In this document: positions 18,970-28,293 of the stretch, piece after piece
Numbering within the stretch: position 1 is the stretch's first letter
Layout: each line of letters starts with the position of its first letter
Program-made: the position numbers and the translations under genes
Assembly (NCBI RefSeq): GCF_004103735.1
Contig: NZ_CP035281.1
Span: 2,666,001 to 2,730,000, forward strand
Direction of reading: 5' to 3'
Length of the DNA: 64,000 bases
Origin: Aminipila luticellarii
GTDB taxonomy: Bacteria > Bacillota > Clostridia > Peptostreptococcales > Anaerovoracaceae
The notes under the pieces: generated by a model
Seen by the model: only the letters and a program-made list of their open reading frames with translations
Databases searched by the model: none
Told to the model about the DNA's origin: nothing

Positions 18970-19914
18970 ATGGTAAAAATTAATCAAGCAATTACAGGAA
19001 TCTGTTCCTTTTCAAAATTTCCAATCTGTATGGATTTAGATCATCTAGGTGATGCCGATATGGCAGTTTTAGGCGTTCCATATGATTTAGGGGTCGGTTT
19101 TCTTAGCGGAGCCAGACTGGGTCCCCGCAGAATCCGAGAAGCCTCCGCACAGTATGCAAAAGGGCCTGCCGGATTCTACGATTTTGAGGAAGATGAACAA
19201 TATCTTGCTTCCCCTTTAAACATCGTGGACTGCGGCGATGCCGATATTCTTCAAGGGGATGTAGATTATTCTTTTAACAGCATCGAATATGCCGTACGGA
19301 AAATCATTGAAAACGGAACGATTCCGATTATTATGGGCGGCGATCATTCCATCACCATTCCGGTAGGACGAGCATTGGAGAGTGTTGGAGAAAAGGTCAG
19401 CATTATTCAGTTTGACGCGCATCTGGATTGGACGGATCATGTGGGTCCGCAAAAATACGGCAATGGCAGTCCTATGCGCCGCCTGTCGGAAATGAGCCAT
19501 ATTGACAAAATGGCACAAATTGGCCTTCGAGGAATCGGCAGCGGCAGAAAATCCGATTATATGGATGCAAAGAATTATGGAAGTCAACTGATTTCCGCCA
19601 GGGAAGCCCATGCTATCGGTGTAGAAGGCATCTTAAAAAGAATTCCAAAAGCGGATAACTATTTTATCACCTTCGATATAGATGGCTATGATATGTCCAT
19701 TGCACCGGGTGTTGCTTCTCCATATCCCGGCGGCTTGTTCTACGATCAGGCCATGGATATTTTTAAAGGAATCTGTAGAATGGGTAAAATCGTCGGCATA
19801 GACTTGGTCGAAGTGGCTCCTCAGTATGATCCTTCCGGAATCACGGTGAGGCTGGCCGCTTTAACGTTGATTAATATGATGGCTCAGATCGGCAAGCTTC
19901 AATTAAACAAATAA
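18970..19914 (+). CDS. Agmatinase/ureohydrolase family enzyme
   Basis: 314-residue Mn-dependent ureohydrolase. All metal-site motifs are present: GGDHS (H126), DAHLD (D149, H151, D153) and DIDGYD (D236, D238). The family includes agmatinase (agmatine to putrescine and urea), guanidinobutyrase and guanidinopropionase; the sequence alone does not fix the substrate, although agmatinase is the usual call. I start at ATG 18970 behind ACAGGAGG; an upstream open stretch of 45 codons is AT-rich and unlike the family. Divergent from the Lrp/AsnC regulator, and followed by a strong terminator. An agmatinase would feed polyamine pools in an organism that also degrades ornithine. Confidence 0.85.
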   Translation: MVKINQAITGICSFSKFPICMDLDHLGDADMAVLGVPYDLGVGFLSGARLGPRRIREASAQYAKGPAGFYDFEEDEQYLASPLNIVDCGDADILQGDVDYSFNSIEYAVRKIIENGTIPIIMGGDHSITIPVGRALESVGEKVSIIQFDAHLDWTDHVGPQKYGNGSPMRRLSEMSHIDKMAQIGLRGIGSGRKSDYMDAKNYGSQLISAREAHAIGVEGILKRIPKADNYFITFDIDGYDMSIAPGVASPYPGGLFYDQAMDIFKGICRMGKIVGIDLVEVAPQYDPSGITVRLAALTLINMMAQIGKLQLNK

Positions 19915-19935
19915 GGGAGGATATTATTGCTTCCT

Positions 19936-19977
19936 AAAAAATAAGAACGCATCCTGCCGGATACGTTCTTATTTTTT
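19936..19977. terminator. Bidirectional terminator after the agmatinase-type gene
   Basis: Long stem with arms AAAAATAAGAACG and CGTTCTTATTTTT, with T-runs on both strands. Shared with the convergent small membrane gene. Confidence 0.85.
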
Positions 19978-19980
19978 TAA

Positions 19981-20226
19981 TTATTCCTTATCCTTTAACA
20001 ACGGCTGAAGCCCTTTATAAAAGACAATTACTGCTATTGTATAGCATATGCACTTGGACAGATAGATGGCCGCCGTGACCGGTATCCAATCCCAATTAAA
20101 TCCGTCATAATCGTTCGCTCCGGCTTCAGTTTGCAGTTTCATACTGCTCACCATGATTGTTGGTATAAAAAAAATAACAAGGCTTATTATGAACGGAATA
20201 ACTTGGCTTATCTTTATTTTTGGCAT
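19981..20226 (-). CDS. Small two-span membrane protein, unknown
   Basis: 81 residues with two hydrophobic segments (about 8-24, VIPFIISLVIFFIPTIM, and about 48-67) and a Lys/Glu tail. GGGAGGGA precedes the ATG at 20224-20226; the frame extends 16 codons upstream without a ribosome site. I recognise no family. It stands alone between a terminator and a long noncoding stretch. Confidence 0.5.
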   Translation of the reverse strand: MPKIKISQVIPFIISLVIFFIPTIMVSSMKLQTEAGANDYDGFNWDWIPVTAAIYLSKCICYTIAVIVFYKGLQPLLKDKE

Positions 20227-20754
20227 GTTTAATCCCTCCCCTTTGCAAACTTTAAGTATGTTGCGTACATTCATGTATTATAACATAGTCAATACTAAAA
20301 TTTATAAAATATTGTAAAATTTTAGCATTATTTTTATTACCTTTCCTTACTTTCATTCCGTCCTTTCCCCACCAAAATTCTTCTGTTTTTTATCTCAAAT
20401 CTCTGGGCAGCCACCGGTGTATGGTTTTATTAATACAATATCAGATTCAATCTATCTATTTGTACTAATGTATTGTGTTATTAATACACAAATACAGATT
20501 CTTCTTTATTTGACAATAGAACTTAAACCTCGACATTTCAAGGTATTTTTGATTTTGTATTACTAAATTTTATAAATTAAGTAAATTATTAGAAATAGCA
20601 TAAATTTTAACGAGGTCTGAGAAAAAAATAAGAATAGAAACAAAAGTAAAAAAAAGAATCCCTGAGACTAAGTCTAATTTTTAAGGGATTCTAAATCGTT
20701 ATTTATTTTAACATTTCGTCCATATTTAAGAAGATCTGCAATTCTGTCATAAAA
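20227..20754. other. Intergenic region, 528 bp, AT-rich
   Basis: Apart from the terminator near 20655-20692 and a short TGTATT/AATACA inverted repeat around 20470-20490, nothing coding was found. No ORF with a ribosome site and no recognised RNA. Confidence 0.5.
20655..20692 (-). terminator. Terminator of the ECF/aminotransferase operon
   Basis: Arms AGAATCCCT and AGGGATTCT with a 20-base loop, followed on the minus strand by T8. It lies 63 bp after the aminotransferase stop. Confidence 0.85.
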
Positions 20755-21900
20755 CTATCTGTTTTCATCTTCTGCCAAAGCTTTTTGAAAAGCTTCATCC
20801 ATACTGCATGCCACCGGGAATCCCAGATCCTTCAAGGCCTGGGTCATGGCTCGCAGAGTGATGCAGAGATCTGCTTCGTTAGCATTCTCCCCCATATGGC
20901 CGATTCGCAGGACTTTTCCAGCCATGGTATCGAAGCTGCCGGTAATCATCACATGATACCGATTCTTCATGGTGTCTAGGATCTGCCGATCCGTCAGTCC
21001 CTCCGGCACAGACACCGCCGTCACTGTGTTGGCAAATCCGTCCTCCAAAAAGAAGGATAAACCGCCTGCTGTCAGTGCTTTTCTGGTAGCTGCGGCAATT
21101 CTTGCATGTCTTTCTAAAATGTTCTTATCCGCCGCTACATTTTCTGCTGCCGCCCGAAGTCCGTAAATATCACTGATGGGCATGGTATACGGGAATTCTT
21201 GTTTCTTGTAATAATCTTTAAAATTTAATATGTTGGCATAAAACGACGCGATAGGAGTCTTTCTATTTTCTATCATCTCCATGGCTCTGTCACTCACCCA
21301 TAACATGGTCAATCCCGGAGGAGCCGACAGTGCTTTTTGTGAACCGCCGCATAAAATATCAATTTTACTTTCATCAATATTAACATACTCACCGAACATA
21401 CCGGCCACGGAATCCACAACGGTCAAAATTCCGTAGGATGCAAGCAGGTTACAAATTTCATTTATGGGATTCAGTACACCGCTGGGCGTGTCGCAGTGAA
21501 CAACCGTAGCATATTTAAAATCGGAATCCTTTTTCAGAAAGTCTTCCAGCTCGGATACCGAAATCGGTCTGTGATAATCGGAAACAAAGGAAACCGTTTC
21601 TCCGCCGTACATGGTTACAAAATCAGCAAATCCCCTTCCAAAAACTCCGTTATCCAGAATCAGGACCCGATCCCTCGGTTCGGTCAAGGAAGCGCAGGCG
21701 GTCTCTAATCCTAATATTCCTTCCCCACCCAAAATATAAGCGTTATTTTTTGTATGCAGAAGCCTGGCCAAAAGCTCACAGGTTTCCTTGTAAAATTCAT
21801 AAAATGCAGGATCTATATCCGGGTTGGTGGTTTCCAAGCTTCTTGCCATACGCACGTTTTCTCTCACATTAGTAGGCCCAGGTGTCATTGTCTTATACAT
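20755..21900 (-). CDS. Class V aminotransferase (alanine/serine-glyoxylate aminotransferase family)
   Basis: 381-residue PLP enzyme. The N-terminal TPGPTNV motif, the PLP-contacting D163 in TVVDSVAGMFG, and the catalytic lysine K189 in GGSQKALSAPPG are all typical of the AGXT/SGAT/PucG group, which transfers an amino group from alanine, serine or a related donor to glyoxylate or a related acceptor. The exact substrate cannot be read from sequence. It starts 23 bp after an ECF transporter S-component, so the two probably share a promoter and may act on the same imported compound. Confidence 0.85.
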   Translation of the reverse strand: MYKTMTPGPTNVRENVRMARSLETTNPDIDPAFYEFYKETCELLARLLHTKNNAYILGGEGILGLETACASLTEPRDRVLILDNGVFGRGFADFVTMYGGETVSFVSDYHRPISVSELEDFLKKDSDFKYATVVHCDTPSGVLNPINEICNLLASYGILTVVDSVAGMFGEYVNIDESKIDILCGGSQKALSAPPGLTMLWVSDRAMEMIENRKTPIASFYANILNFKDYYKKQEFPYTMPISDIYGLRAAAENVAADKNILERHARIAAATRKALTAGGLSFFLEDGFANTVTAVSVPEGLTDRQILDTMKNRYHVMITGSFDTMAGKVLRIGHMGENANEADLCITLRAMTQALKDLGFPVACSMDEAFQKALAEDENR

Positions 21901-21923
21901 ATATACTTTTTACCTCCTTGAAA

Positions 21924-22454
21924 CTATTTCGCAATTTTCTTTAAACGTTCTACAATTGGAAGAACGATAACAGCGGCTACTACAATCTGCATAATGTTGC
22001 CGGGAACGGAGCCGAAAGGCTGAATCCAGTTTCCATATAAGAACACTTCCGCGAAATAATAGCCCACAAGCTTTATAATAAGTGCGGCGGCTATAGCAAT
22101 CGTATTGACCACAGCCGGTTTAAAATGTAATTTTTCTGTTATAAGTCCGACGGTAAAGCCCATCAGTCCGACGATAACAAAGGTAAAGGGTGCCCATGCC
22201 GTCCAGCCTGAAATCAGATCAAACATCCCCATTCCGAACGCACCTGCCAAAGCTCCGGTTTTCTTTCCGTACACGATGGCCGCAATGAAGAGAGGAACAT
22301 TCCCCAGATGAATCAATCCACCATTACCCGGAATCGGCAGCCGGATATTAATGAACATGGTTGCGGCTAAGGTAAGCGCTATAAATAAAGCATTGATTAC
22401 TAATGTTTTTGTCGCATTTCTGGAATCGGAAACGGATTGTGTATGTGTGCTCAT
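21924..22454 (-). CDS. ECF transporter S-component
   Basis: 176 residues with about five to six membrane spans and the ECF S-component features: an alanine-rich first helix (NALFIALTLAATMFINIRLP), the conserved HLGNVPLFIAAIVYG loop and GAFGMGMFDLISGW. Such proteins bind a vitamin or small metabolite and recruit a shared energising EcfAA'T module, not encoded here. I place the start at 22454 because GAGGGC precedes it at six bases; an in-frame upstream codon is possible. It is the first gene of a pair with a PLP aminotransferase. Substrate unknown. Confidence 0.82.
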   Translation of the reverse strand: MSTHTQSVSDSRNATKTLVINALFIALTLAATMFINIRLPIPGNGGLIHLGNVPLFIAAIVYGKKTGALAGAFGMGMFDLISGWTAWAPFTFVIVGLMGFTVGLITEKLHFKPAVVNTIAIAAALIIKLVGYYFAEVFLYGNWIQPFGSVPGNIMQIVVAAVIVLPIVERLKKIAK

Positions 22455-22472
22455 ATTTCTGCCCTCTTTCAT

Positions 22473-22639
22473 AAACTGTTTTTATCTATATCTTTATATT
22501 ACGCCAAGAGTGACAATATTAAAATACGCAATTTTAATTATTTTAATATATACAGTTTCCCCATAAAGCTTGATTATCTCAAACTGTATATATAAAAATA
22601 GGGTTAATGGCATATTTTTTCCATCAACTCTATTTTGTT
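22473..22639. promoter_or_regulatory. Upstream region of the ECF operon with two inverted repeats
   Basis: One repeat has arms ATATACAGTTT and AAACTGTATAT (about 22548-22591). A second, imperfect one with arms AAATAGGGTTAATGG and CCATCAACTCTATTT lies around 22596-22633. No riboswitch class was recognised. Confidence 0.35.
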
Positions 22640-22659
22640 CGTTAAAATACCTTTTTATT

Positions 22660-22833
22660 AAATAAAAATGGCAGCTATATTAAAACATCCACAGTGCAAG
22701 AAATAAAAGAAAAATGGTTAGGGAAAGAAGATGCTAAAACTAAATATTTAGAATATAGGGACTTTAAAAGAAGAGTTATAAAACCAGCTTTAAAATATAA
22801 GGGCGCAATTCAAATAAAAGTACCCTACCCGTA
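22660..22833 (+). pseudogene. Possible fragment of a plasmid replication-initiator (Rep_3-like) gene
   Basis: An in-frame stretch without a plausible start encodes about 57 residues ending TAA at 22831-22833, including EYRDFKRRVIKPALKY. That charged helix resembles the winged-helix segment of Rep_3/RepB initiators, from memory only. The upstream part of such a gene is missing. It adjoins a patch of inverted repeats and an orphan ORF, consistent with decayed mobile DNA. Confidence 0.3.
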
Positions 22834-23283
22834 AAACCCCTTACGCTTTGTTAACATTTTTCTAGGGTGTAACTTTGGCAAGAGTACCTCAATATTAGGT
22901 CACATCTTAAAAAATTTATATTTTTTAGCAAAAGTGAAACATATTCTAATACTTTTATGTCTTATATATTGTAATATTAACTAAAGTGTCTTGGTATTGG
23001 TCACATATAAGTTAAATATTATATCAGGTTTATTGGAAAATAAAAAAGGGGATAATACCTATATCAAAGAATAGCAAGCCTTGGAAGTGGTCGTCCACTT
23101 TCTCAAAAAAGCGGTAGCTTTTTTGAGCTTGTTGGGGGAACCCCCAAACCCCTTTTCCTCTGATCGCTCGGACACACTTGCAATTCTGCAAAGTAAATTG
23201 CAAGTTATAATCATTGACTAGAAAAGAGAAACAAAGTTATTATGTTATAGAGTTAATAAAAGGGGAAAGAAGAGAAGTTAAAA
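22834..23283. other. AT-rich noncoding stretch leading into inverted repeats
   Basis: The first 250 bp (22834-23084) contain no gene I can support. The second part holds the four inverted repeats annotated separately. Confidence 0.4.
23085..23204. repeat. Cluster of four inverted repeats, possible oriT or replication-origin remnant
   Basis: Four perfect hairpins follow one another in 120 bp: AAGTGG/CCACTT (23085-23100), CTCAAAAAAGC/GCTTTTTTGAG (23102-23127), TTGGGGG/CCCCCAA (23132-23147) and CTTGCAATT/AATTGCAAG (23177-23204). Such arrays, ending in a CTTGCAA palindrome, recall transfer or replication origins of Gram-positive mobilizable elements. No relaxase gene remains nearby. Confidence 0.4.
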
Positions 23284-23829
23284 ATGAAAAATTTAAAAAT
23301 ATCAAAAAGAGCATTAACTATACTATTAGTATTTTCCATAATGGTTAGCATTTTTAATGCATATCAATTTTATTCATTAAAGCAATTTATATATAAAGAA
23401 TATATAATGTTTTTCTCTAACACAGTCCTTTCTATGGATATGGAGTTTCTTGGTAATAAAGATATGACATCTAATGAGTTGAGAGATGTCATTTACAAAT
23501 ATAATAGTATCGTAAATAATGACATAGTAAATAAAAACAGTTTTTATAAAAATTACTCCAAAATAGATCCAAATTTTAAAAAGCTATATCAAAAACAATT
23601 CTCATTATTACTACGTTTAGGAAATGTTAGTAATGATAAATATACAGATAAACAAATTTGTGCGACAAGACAATTAGTTAACAAAATAACAAAAAAAACA
23701 TCTCAAAATAAAGATATTGTTAAAATAAGAAAAGGTCAAACTGTAAAGGTGCCTAAGGATATATATTTATTATTTCAAGACATTGATTCAACAATAGAAA
23801 TAACAAACGAAAAAAACCAATTGTATTAG
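23284..23829 (+). CDS. Orphan AT-rich membrane-anchored protein, unknown
   Basis: 181 residues, very Lys/Asn/Ile-rich, with a single N-terminal hydrophobic segment (about 10-28, ALTILLVFSIMVSIFNAYQ) and no family I recognise. The remainder appears extracytoplasmic and helical. Codon use is clearly more AT-biased than that of the flanking genes. It lies in the inverted-repeat patch and its 3' end runs into a 22-bp terminator stem, so the stop codon sits in the terminator loop. Probably imported cargo; whether it is expressed is unknown. Confidence 0.5.
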   Translation: MKNLKISKRALTILLVFSIMVSIFNAYQFYSLKQFIYKEYIMFFSNTVLSMDMEFLGNKDMTSNELRDVIYKYNSIVNNDIVNKNSFYKNYSKIDPNFKKLYQKQFSLLLRLGNVSNDKYTDKQICATRQLVNKITKKTSQNKDIVKIRKGQTVKVPKDIYLLFQDIDSTIEITNEKNQLY

Positions 23830-23855
23830 ACAGTTGGTTTTTTTCGTTTGTTATT
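23799..23855. terminator. Very long terminator stem overlapping the orphan ORF
   Basis: Perfect 22-bp arms (23799-23820 and 23834-23855) containing GAAAAAAACCAA and its complement, with a 13-base loop. It is symmetrical and probably terminates both strands. Confidence 0.85.
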
Positions 23856-23923
23856 TAATTGATATAATACCTATGGAATCGGTATGCGGAAAAAGATTGT
23901 ATGAGTTGCTAATGAGTTTTTTA

Positions 23924-25297
23924 TTAAAACACCGCCTCATTCGTCCGGCTCATATTTTGAACTTCTATAATAATTTTCTCAAAGAGATTAATAATCTGCT
24001 CGGATAAGGTTCTGGCTTCTAAGGCTGCCTGAATCGCACCGGACTGATCCTTGCTCTTAATAGAATCAATGACTGAATCTCCCTTGTGGTGGATATCGTG
24101 ATGATACGAATCAATATCATCCCACATGCGGGACAGCCGCTGTGCTGCTGGCCTTACCGCAAAATAGAAGTGCCCAAATCCGCATTTGTGTTCGTCTGTT
24201 TGAATCGGCGAAAGCTGCATGGAGGAAGCCATTTCGGATACCGTATCCACCCATTGTGTGTGTGCCTGAATAGCATCCCGAATGGTATGAATGAAATCCT
24301 CGTTGGAAAGCGGATATTGCCCGCTGTTCACCAGCTTGCCGGAGTCCATCGCAAGATTCGTAATTTCTCCCTCAATAGCCTGTACAGAAGCAGAAATTTC
24401 ATTGATGGAATGACTAATAACATCTAACTCCGCAGCAGAGTCCGCCATTTCCTGTAAATCGGAATTGATCATCTCCAGTGCGGAAGAGGACTCCTGCAGG
24501 GCCGCGTTTACCTGTTCACCGGAAGCTGCTGCTCCGGAGATACTATCGGTGATATGTTCTACGGAATCAGAATTTCTTTGCATCATCGCCGTTACAGATT
24601 CCACGCCTTTACCCACATTGCTAATGGAAGAAATGGCGTGTTCCACACTGGCCTTGCTCTCATTCAGTGCTCCCTGCATGGTATGGAGGAGCTCGTCGAT
24701 ACTGACAGTAAGTGCCCTGGTGGATTCGGACAGGGTACTGATTTCTCCTGCCACCACACTGAATCCCTTACCGGCTTCTCCTGCACGGGCCGCCTCAATA
24801 GACGCATTCAAAGACAAAAGCTTTGTTTGGGAAGAAATCTGATTAATTCCAAGGATTACCTGACTAATTTTAGATACGACCTCAGAAAGTTCTCCCATGC
24901 TGTGCTGCATGTGTTCTGAAAAAGCAATCATCTCCTGATTTTCCATACTGATGTCCTGTAAAAGCCGATTGCTTTCCATGGTATTCTTATTCAGGCTCTC
25001 AGCCTCCTTGGCAATCTGCTGCAAGGAAGAAGCAAGCGTTTCATTTGCGCTCACCACCTCTGTCATAGAAGACGATATTTCTTCTGTTGCCGTGGCAGAC
25101 TCGGAAGATTTCGCGCTCAATCCGCCGGAGGAAGCCTTAATCTGATTTCCAAAAAAGGAAAGCTTTAAATCAAAACTGCTGACTAACGTCGCTGCGTGAA
25201 ATATATGCTTAAAAATCTCAACAATTTTTCCTTTTCCTTCGTCCACCCTATTATTTTTTTCTGCATTTTTAGCCTCTTTACTACGAAACATGGGCAT
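23924..25297 (-). CDS. Soluble methyl-accepting chemotaxis protein with C-terminal CZB zinc-binding domain
   Basis: 457 residues with no membrane span. The central MCP signalling hairpin is recognisable around [20 protein letters not shown], the highly conserved tip, flanked by Ala/Ser/Glu heptad helices. The last 110 residues fit the chemoreceptor zinc-binding (CZB) domain: an N-side His (AHTQWVD), a Cys in HKCGFGHFY and a distal HHDIHH cluster. CZB domains usually sense zinc or hypochlorous acid-type oxidants. So this looks like a cytoplasmic receptor for metal or redox state. Monocistronic as far as can be seen. The domain call is good; the ligand is inferred. Confidence 0.87.
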   Translation of the reverse strand: MPMFRSKEAKNAEKNNRVDEGKGKIVEIFKHIFHAATLVSSFDLKLSFFGNQIKASSGGLSAKSSESATATEEISSSMTEVVSANETLASSLQQIAKEAESLNKNTMESNRLLQDISMENQEMIAFSEHMQHSMGELSEVVSKISQVILGINQISSQTKLLSLNASIEAARAGEAGKGFSVVAGEISTLSESTRALTVSIDELLHTMQGALNESKASVEHAISSISNVGKGVESVTAMMQRNSDSVEHITDSISGAAASGEQVNAALQESSSALEMINSDLQEMADSAAELDVISHSINEISASVQAIEGEITNLAMDSGKLVNSGQYPLSNEDFIHTIRDAIQAHTQWVDTVSEMASSMQLSPIQTDEHKCGFGHFYFAVRPAAQRLSRMWDDIDSYHHDIHHKGDSVIDSIKSKDQSGAIQAALEARTLSEQIINLFEKIIIEVQNMSRTNEAVF

Positions 25298-25448
25298 AAC
25301 TCCTTTCCCATCGTCCTAAAAATTTATCGACAAATTCTGACATATTTGATAGTTTCCATTATAGGGGAACCCCTTTTATTTGTCAATCTGATGAAATCAG
25401 CTTATTACAGGCGTTCATAAGTTTAGAACCTTTTGACAGGCAAAAAAA

Positions 25449-25486
25449 GAGAGCACTGCTCCCTTTATCTTGTTTGCAGTACTCTC
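25449..25486 (-). terminator. Terminator of the C69 peptidase gene
   Basis: Arms GAGAGCACTGC and GCAGTACTCTC (one mismatch), followed on the minus strand by a T7 run. Confidence 0.75.
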
Positions 25487-25511
25487 ATTTTTCATATAAT
25501 AAATTTTTAAA

Positions 25512-27218
25512 TTAAAGGGTCATAGCCAAATCCAACGGAATATACGTGGTTCCGTTCTTTTCTACAGGGGCAAAAGTCAATTTCACCTCTGAAGCTTTTC
25601 CTGCTTTTGTAACATTACAAGTATCACTGCCTATAGTAAAGCTGTAAGTAGAAGAACCGTTTGTCAGAACGATTGGATCCTTACTTCCCGTCCACTTGAT
25701 GTTGTATCCCTTTGCAGTGGCAGCATCACGAAGTGCTATTTCCGGAACAAAAGGTCCACCAAGCTTTTCAGCTGTACGGCCAAATCGATCCATTACAAAG
25801 AATAACAGGTTATCATATAAGTGGTCTGCATCCTTACAGGCTTTTTCTGCAATCTGCATATGTAAATCCGTCACATATTTTTCTGCCTTTGCAGGATCCT
25901 CAGCATACAGCTTTATCATTTTCTGCTCTGCAGATTTCATATCATTGTACAGATTTTCTTCATAGAAGTTCCAATAATCCTTTACGCCCTGTCCGTAGAA
26001 ACTTCTGTTCTGCTCTGCCAGCGTACAGATTCGCTTAAACTTCCAGTATGCGCCGTTTGGATCGTAATCTTCGCCATCTACCTTATACGCTTTGTACGTG
26101 TCTGTAATACCGCTGAAATTTGGCAGGAACACGGAATGCTCGGCATTACCGAAAGCAAGCCACTGCAGTGCGGAAATTTCCTTTGGATAATTGTCCTTCA
26201 CCTGAATAACGTGTATCTGAGATTGTCTCTCTACTCCGATTACTCTCAAAGCTTCGTTGCCCGGAAGAGATGCGTCATATTTCGTTCCTTCATATCGGTT
26301 GCGAAGTACGTCCATAACCTCCAGTGCGGAAACCTTTTTAGCCGGATCATAGAATAACGGATATAATGTATCCGTCTTGTACTCCCCTACTGTTGCCGGT
26401 GCAAGAAGCTTGTGCCCCATCCATGTACGCATGTTGGAATAGTCTTCTCTCGGCTCACCGAAGGTCGCTGCCAAATGTACTTTTCCGTCTACGAGCTTCG
26501 TCCATTTGTTTTCATCGGCTGTCTTAAATAAATCCTTCTGATACATAAAGTTTTCCGTATCAGCCGGATCAACGGTACCAATCATGAACTGATTGCCAAA
26601 AACAGCAACCTTATCCGCAGGCATTTTCTGAGCAGCCCATAGGTGTCCGCTGTACACTTCAAAGATCCATGCTTCCTTCTGGTCGGCTAACATGATAATA
26701 TTGCCTTCCTCTGAACCATATTTCTCAATAATACTTGCCAGCTTTTCCACACCTTCTTTAGGGGTTTTGCAGGTCGCTGCAACGATACCTGTCAGAACGG
26801 CTTCTCTCAGACCGCCTTCAACGAAAGGATCCACCTTTTCAACTTCAGCACTAGGAGAAGCTGAAACCGTACCGGTCAAACTTAATCCATATTCGTTGGT
26901 ACAAGCCCCCATATAAGGTCCGTCTCCCTCTCCCGGTGTATCCGGAACCATGGTGTACTTGTAAGTCGTTGCCGGTAATGGATAAGAAAATCCCTGAACA
27001 TCATCGATGGTACGTCCAGGTACATTTTCGACCCGATCTACCACAAGAAACATTTTGTTGTAAGCACCGGTACCCTGATCCTCGCTTCGAGCCAGAATCG
27101 TACTGCCGTCCGCACTTACATTTTTACCAACGTATACTGCTGTGCATGCAAATGCACTGGTCGTGCCAAGCAGCAGAGTCACTGCCATAGCTAAGGCTAA
27201 AACTCTAAATCTTTTCAT
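25512..27218 (-). CDS. Secreted C69 (PepD-type) dipeptidase
   Basis: 568 residues. A signal peptide (1-24, ending TSAFA) is followed immediately by C25 in ACTAVYVGK; in this N-terminal nucleophile family that cysteine becomes the catalytic residue after cleavage. The SADGSTILARSEDQG segment and the later GACTNEYGLSLTGT block are family signatures. The last 60 residues (DPIVLTNGSSTYSF, NGTTYIPLDLA) resemble a truncated copper-amine-oxidase-N or stalk domain, suggesting wall or surface attachment. Start at 27218, with AGGAGAGG upstream; six further in-frame codons are not needed. It would supply amino acids from dipeptides to this amino-acid fermenter. Monocistronic. Confidence 0.88.
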   Translation of the reverse strand: MKRFRVLALAMAVTLLLGTTSAFACTAVYVGKNVSADGSTILARSEDQGTGAYNKMFLVVDRVENVPGRTIDDVQGFSYPLPATTYKYTMVPDTPGEGDGPYMGACTNEYGLSLTGTVSASPSAEVEKVDPFVEGGLREAVLTGIVAATCKTPKEGVEKLASIIEKYGSEEGNIIMLADQKEAWIFEVYSGHLWAAQKMPADKVAVFGNQFMIGTVDPADTENFMYQKDLFKTADENKWTKLVDGKVHLAATFGEPREDYSNMRTWMGHKLLAPATVGEYKTDTLYPLFYDPAKKVSALEVMDVLRNRYEGTKYDASLPGNEALRVIGVERQSQIHVIQVKDNYPKEISALQWLAFGNAEHSVFLPNFSGITDTYKAYKVDGEDYDPNGAYWKFKRICTLAEQNRSFYGQGVKDYWNFYEENLYNDMKSAEQKMIKLYAEDPAKAEKYVTDLHMQIAEKACKDADHLYDNLLFFVMDRFGRTAEKLGGPFVPEIALRDAATAKGYNIKWTGSKDPIVLTNGSSTYSFTIGSDTCNVTKAGKASEVKLTFAPVEKNGTTYIPLDLAMTL

Positions 27219-27414
27219 CTTTCCTCTCCTCTTCAAGTTGATACACTGATATAAATTATTGGGTATAGTTACATTTTACATTTTAAGTAAAATTGAGTCA
27301 AAGTATTCCATATAAAATGCCTAAATTGTATGAAAAAAAGAGCAATTCTGTATATTTTCTTGCTCCTTATAAAGAAAAACAACTGCTTAAATAGCAGTTG
27401 TTCGTGTTACCACT

Positions 27415-28200
27415 TTATCTCATTACCATAAAGGTTATATAGATTCGATCCTTGCGGGTATTTCCGCCGATGTCCTTCAGAACAACCTTTCCTTTTCCTC
27501 TCCACACAATTTTGTCCCCTTCGCGTACCAGCTTTTCGTTTTTGGCGGTCTGCAAATTGTTTACAAACACGCTCCCGCTTTTTATGGCTTCTGCTGCATT
27601 GCTTCTTGACATTCCAAAAGCAGCCGCCACCACATTATCCAGCCTTAAGGAAGCGACCGTTCCACTTTTTTCAGACACCTGACCTTCCGGAAGGATCAAC
27701 TGATCCAGTTCCTCTGCGGTAAGTTCTAAATAAGTCCGACCGGCCTTGCCATAATTGGCTAAAAGAAAATCGTGCATTTCCCTGAGAATGAGAATATCCG
27801 CCCCATCCTTGGATACGAGAATATCCCCTATGGCGTCCCGCTTTATGCCAAGCCCCGTCAGAGAGCCCAGATAATCTCTGTGGGACAGGGGTTTATACCC
27901 GTTATGTCTTGCCCGGATCAAAGCCAGCGGGCTCTCTTCTTTATTTTTTAGAAAGTATTCGTGAAGATCCTTTTCGGTGGCTGCTTCAATATAGTCCGGT
28001 ATAAAAACAGCAATTCTGCGTTCCGCATCGGGATACCCCCCATAAAAAAAGCCTTTTGCTCCGGGATTTTTCGTTACGGTATTCTTGCAGAGGGTCTGTT
28101 GTCTCATATCTAAAAATCCCGTGTTGGTTATCATGTAGTTTTCCTGGCATTGATCGGCCTTATCCTCTGCCATGGCAATTATCAATTTGTCTTCGTTCAT
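27415..28200 (-). CDS. ylmH: S4-domain RNA-binding protein YlmH
   Basis: 261 residues. The central RNP-like region (GYKPLSHRDYLGSLTGLGIKR, then GDILV) and the C-terminal S4 domain (SLRLDNVVAAAFGMSRSNAA, KSGSVFVNN) fit YlmH, a Firmicute protein usually in the division cluster and implicated in ribosome rescue or quality control. Here it stands alone rather than beside sepF or divIVA. I choose ATG 28200 because the region upstream holds the divergent extended -10 promoter of the TSCPD gene; the ribosome site (GGGA) is weak. Confidence 0.85.
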   Translation of the reverse strand: MNEDKLIIAMAEDKADQCQENYMITNTGFLDMRQQTLCKNTVTKNPGAKGFFYGGYPDAERRIAVFIPDYIEAATEKDLHEYFLKNKEESPLALIRARHNGYKPLSHRDYLGSLTGLGIKRDAIGDILVSKDGADILILREMHDFLLANYGKAGRTYLELTAEELDQLILPEGQVSEKSGTVASLRLDNVVAAAFGMSRSNAAEAIKSGSVFVNNLQTAKNEKLVREGDKIVWRGKGKVVLKDIGGNTRKDRIYITFMVMR

Positions 28201-28234
28201 ATGTTTCCCAATATCTGCTCTTTCATAAAAATTG

Positions 28235-28261
28235 TTTACATTATTCCTTCTGTGGTACAAT
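28235..28261 (+). promoter_or_regulatory. Promoter of the TSCPD gene
   Basis: TTTACA (28235-28240), a 15-bp spacer, and an extended -10, TGG then TACAAT (28256-28261). Confidence 0.6.
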
Positions 28262-28293
28262 GATTATATATACTAACGAAAGGAAGGAATAAT

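Noticed and set aside
22473-22640. A vitamin riboswitch upstream of the ECF S-component.
   Set aside because: Inverted repeats exist but no conserved core of a class I know was found.
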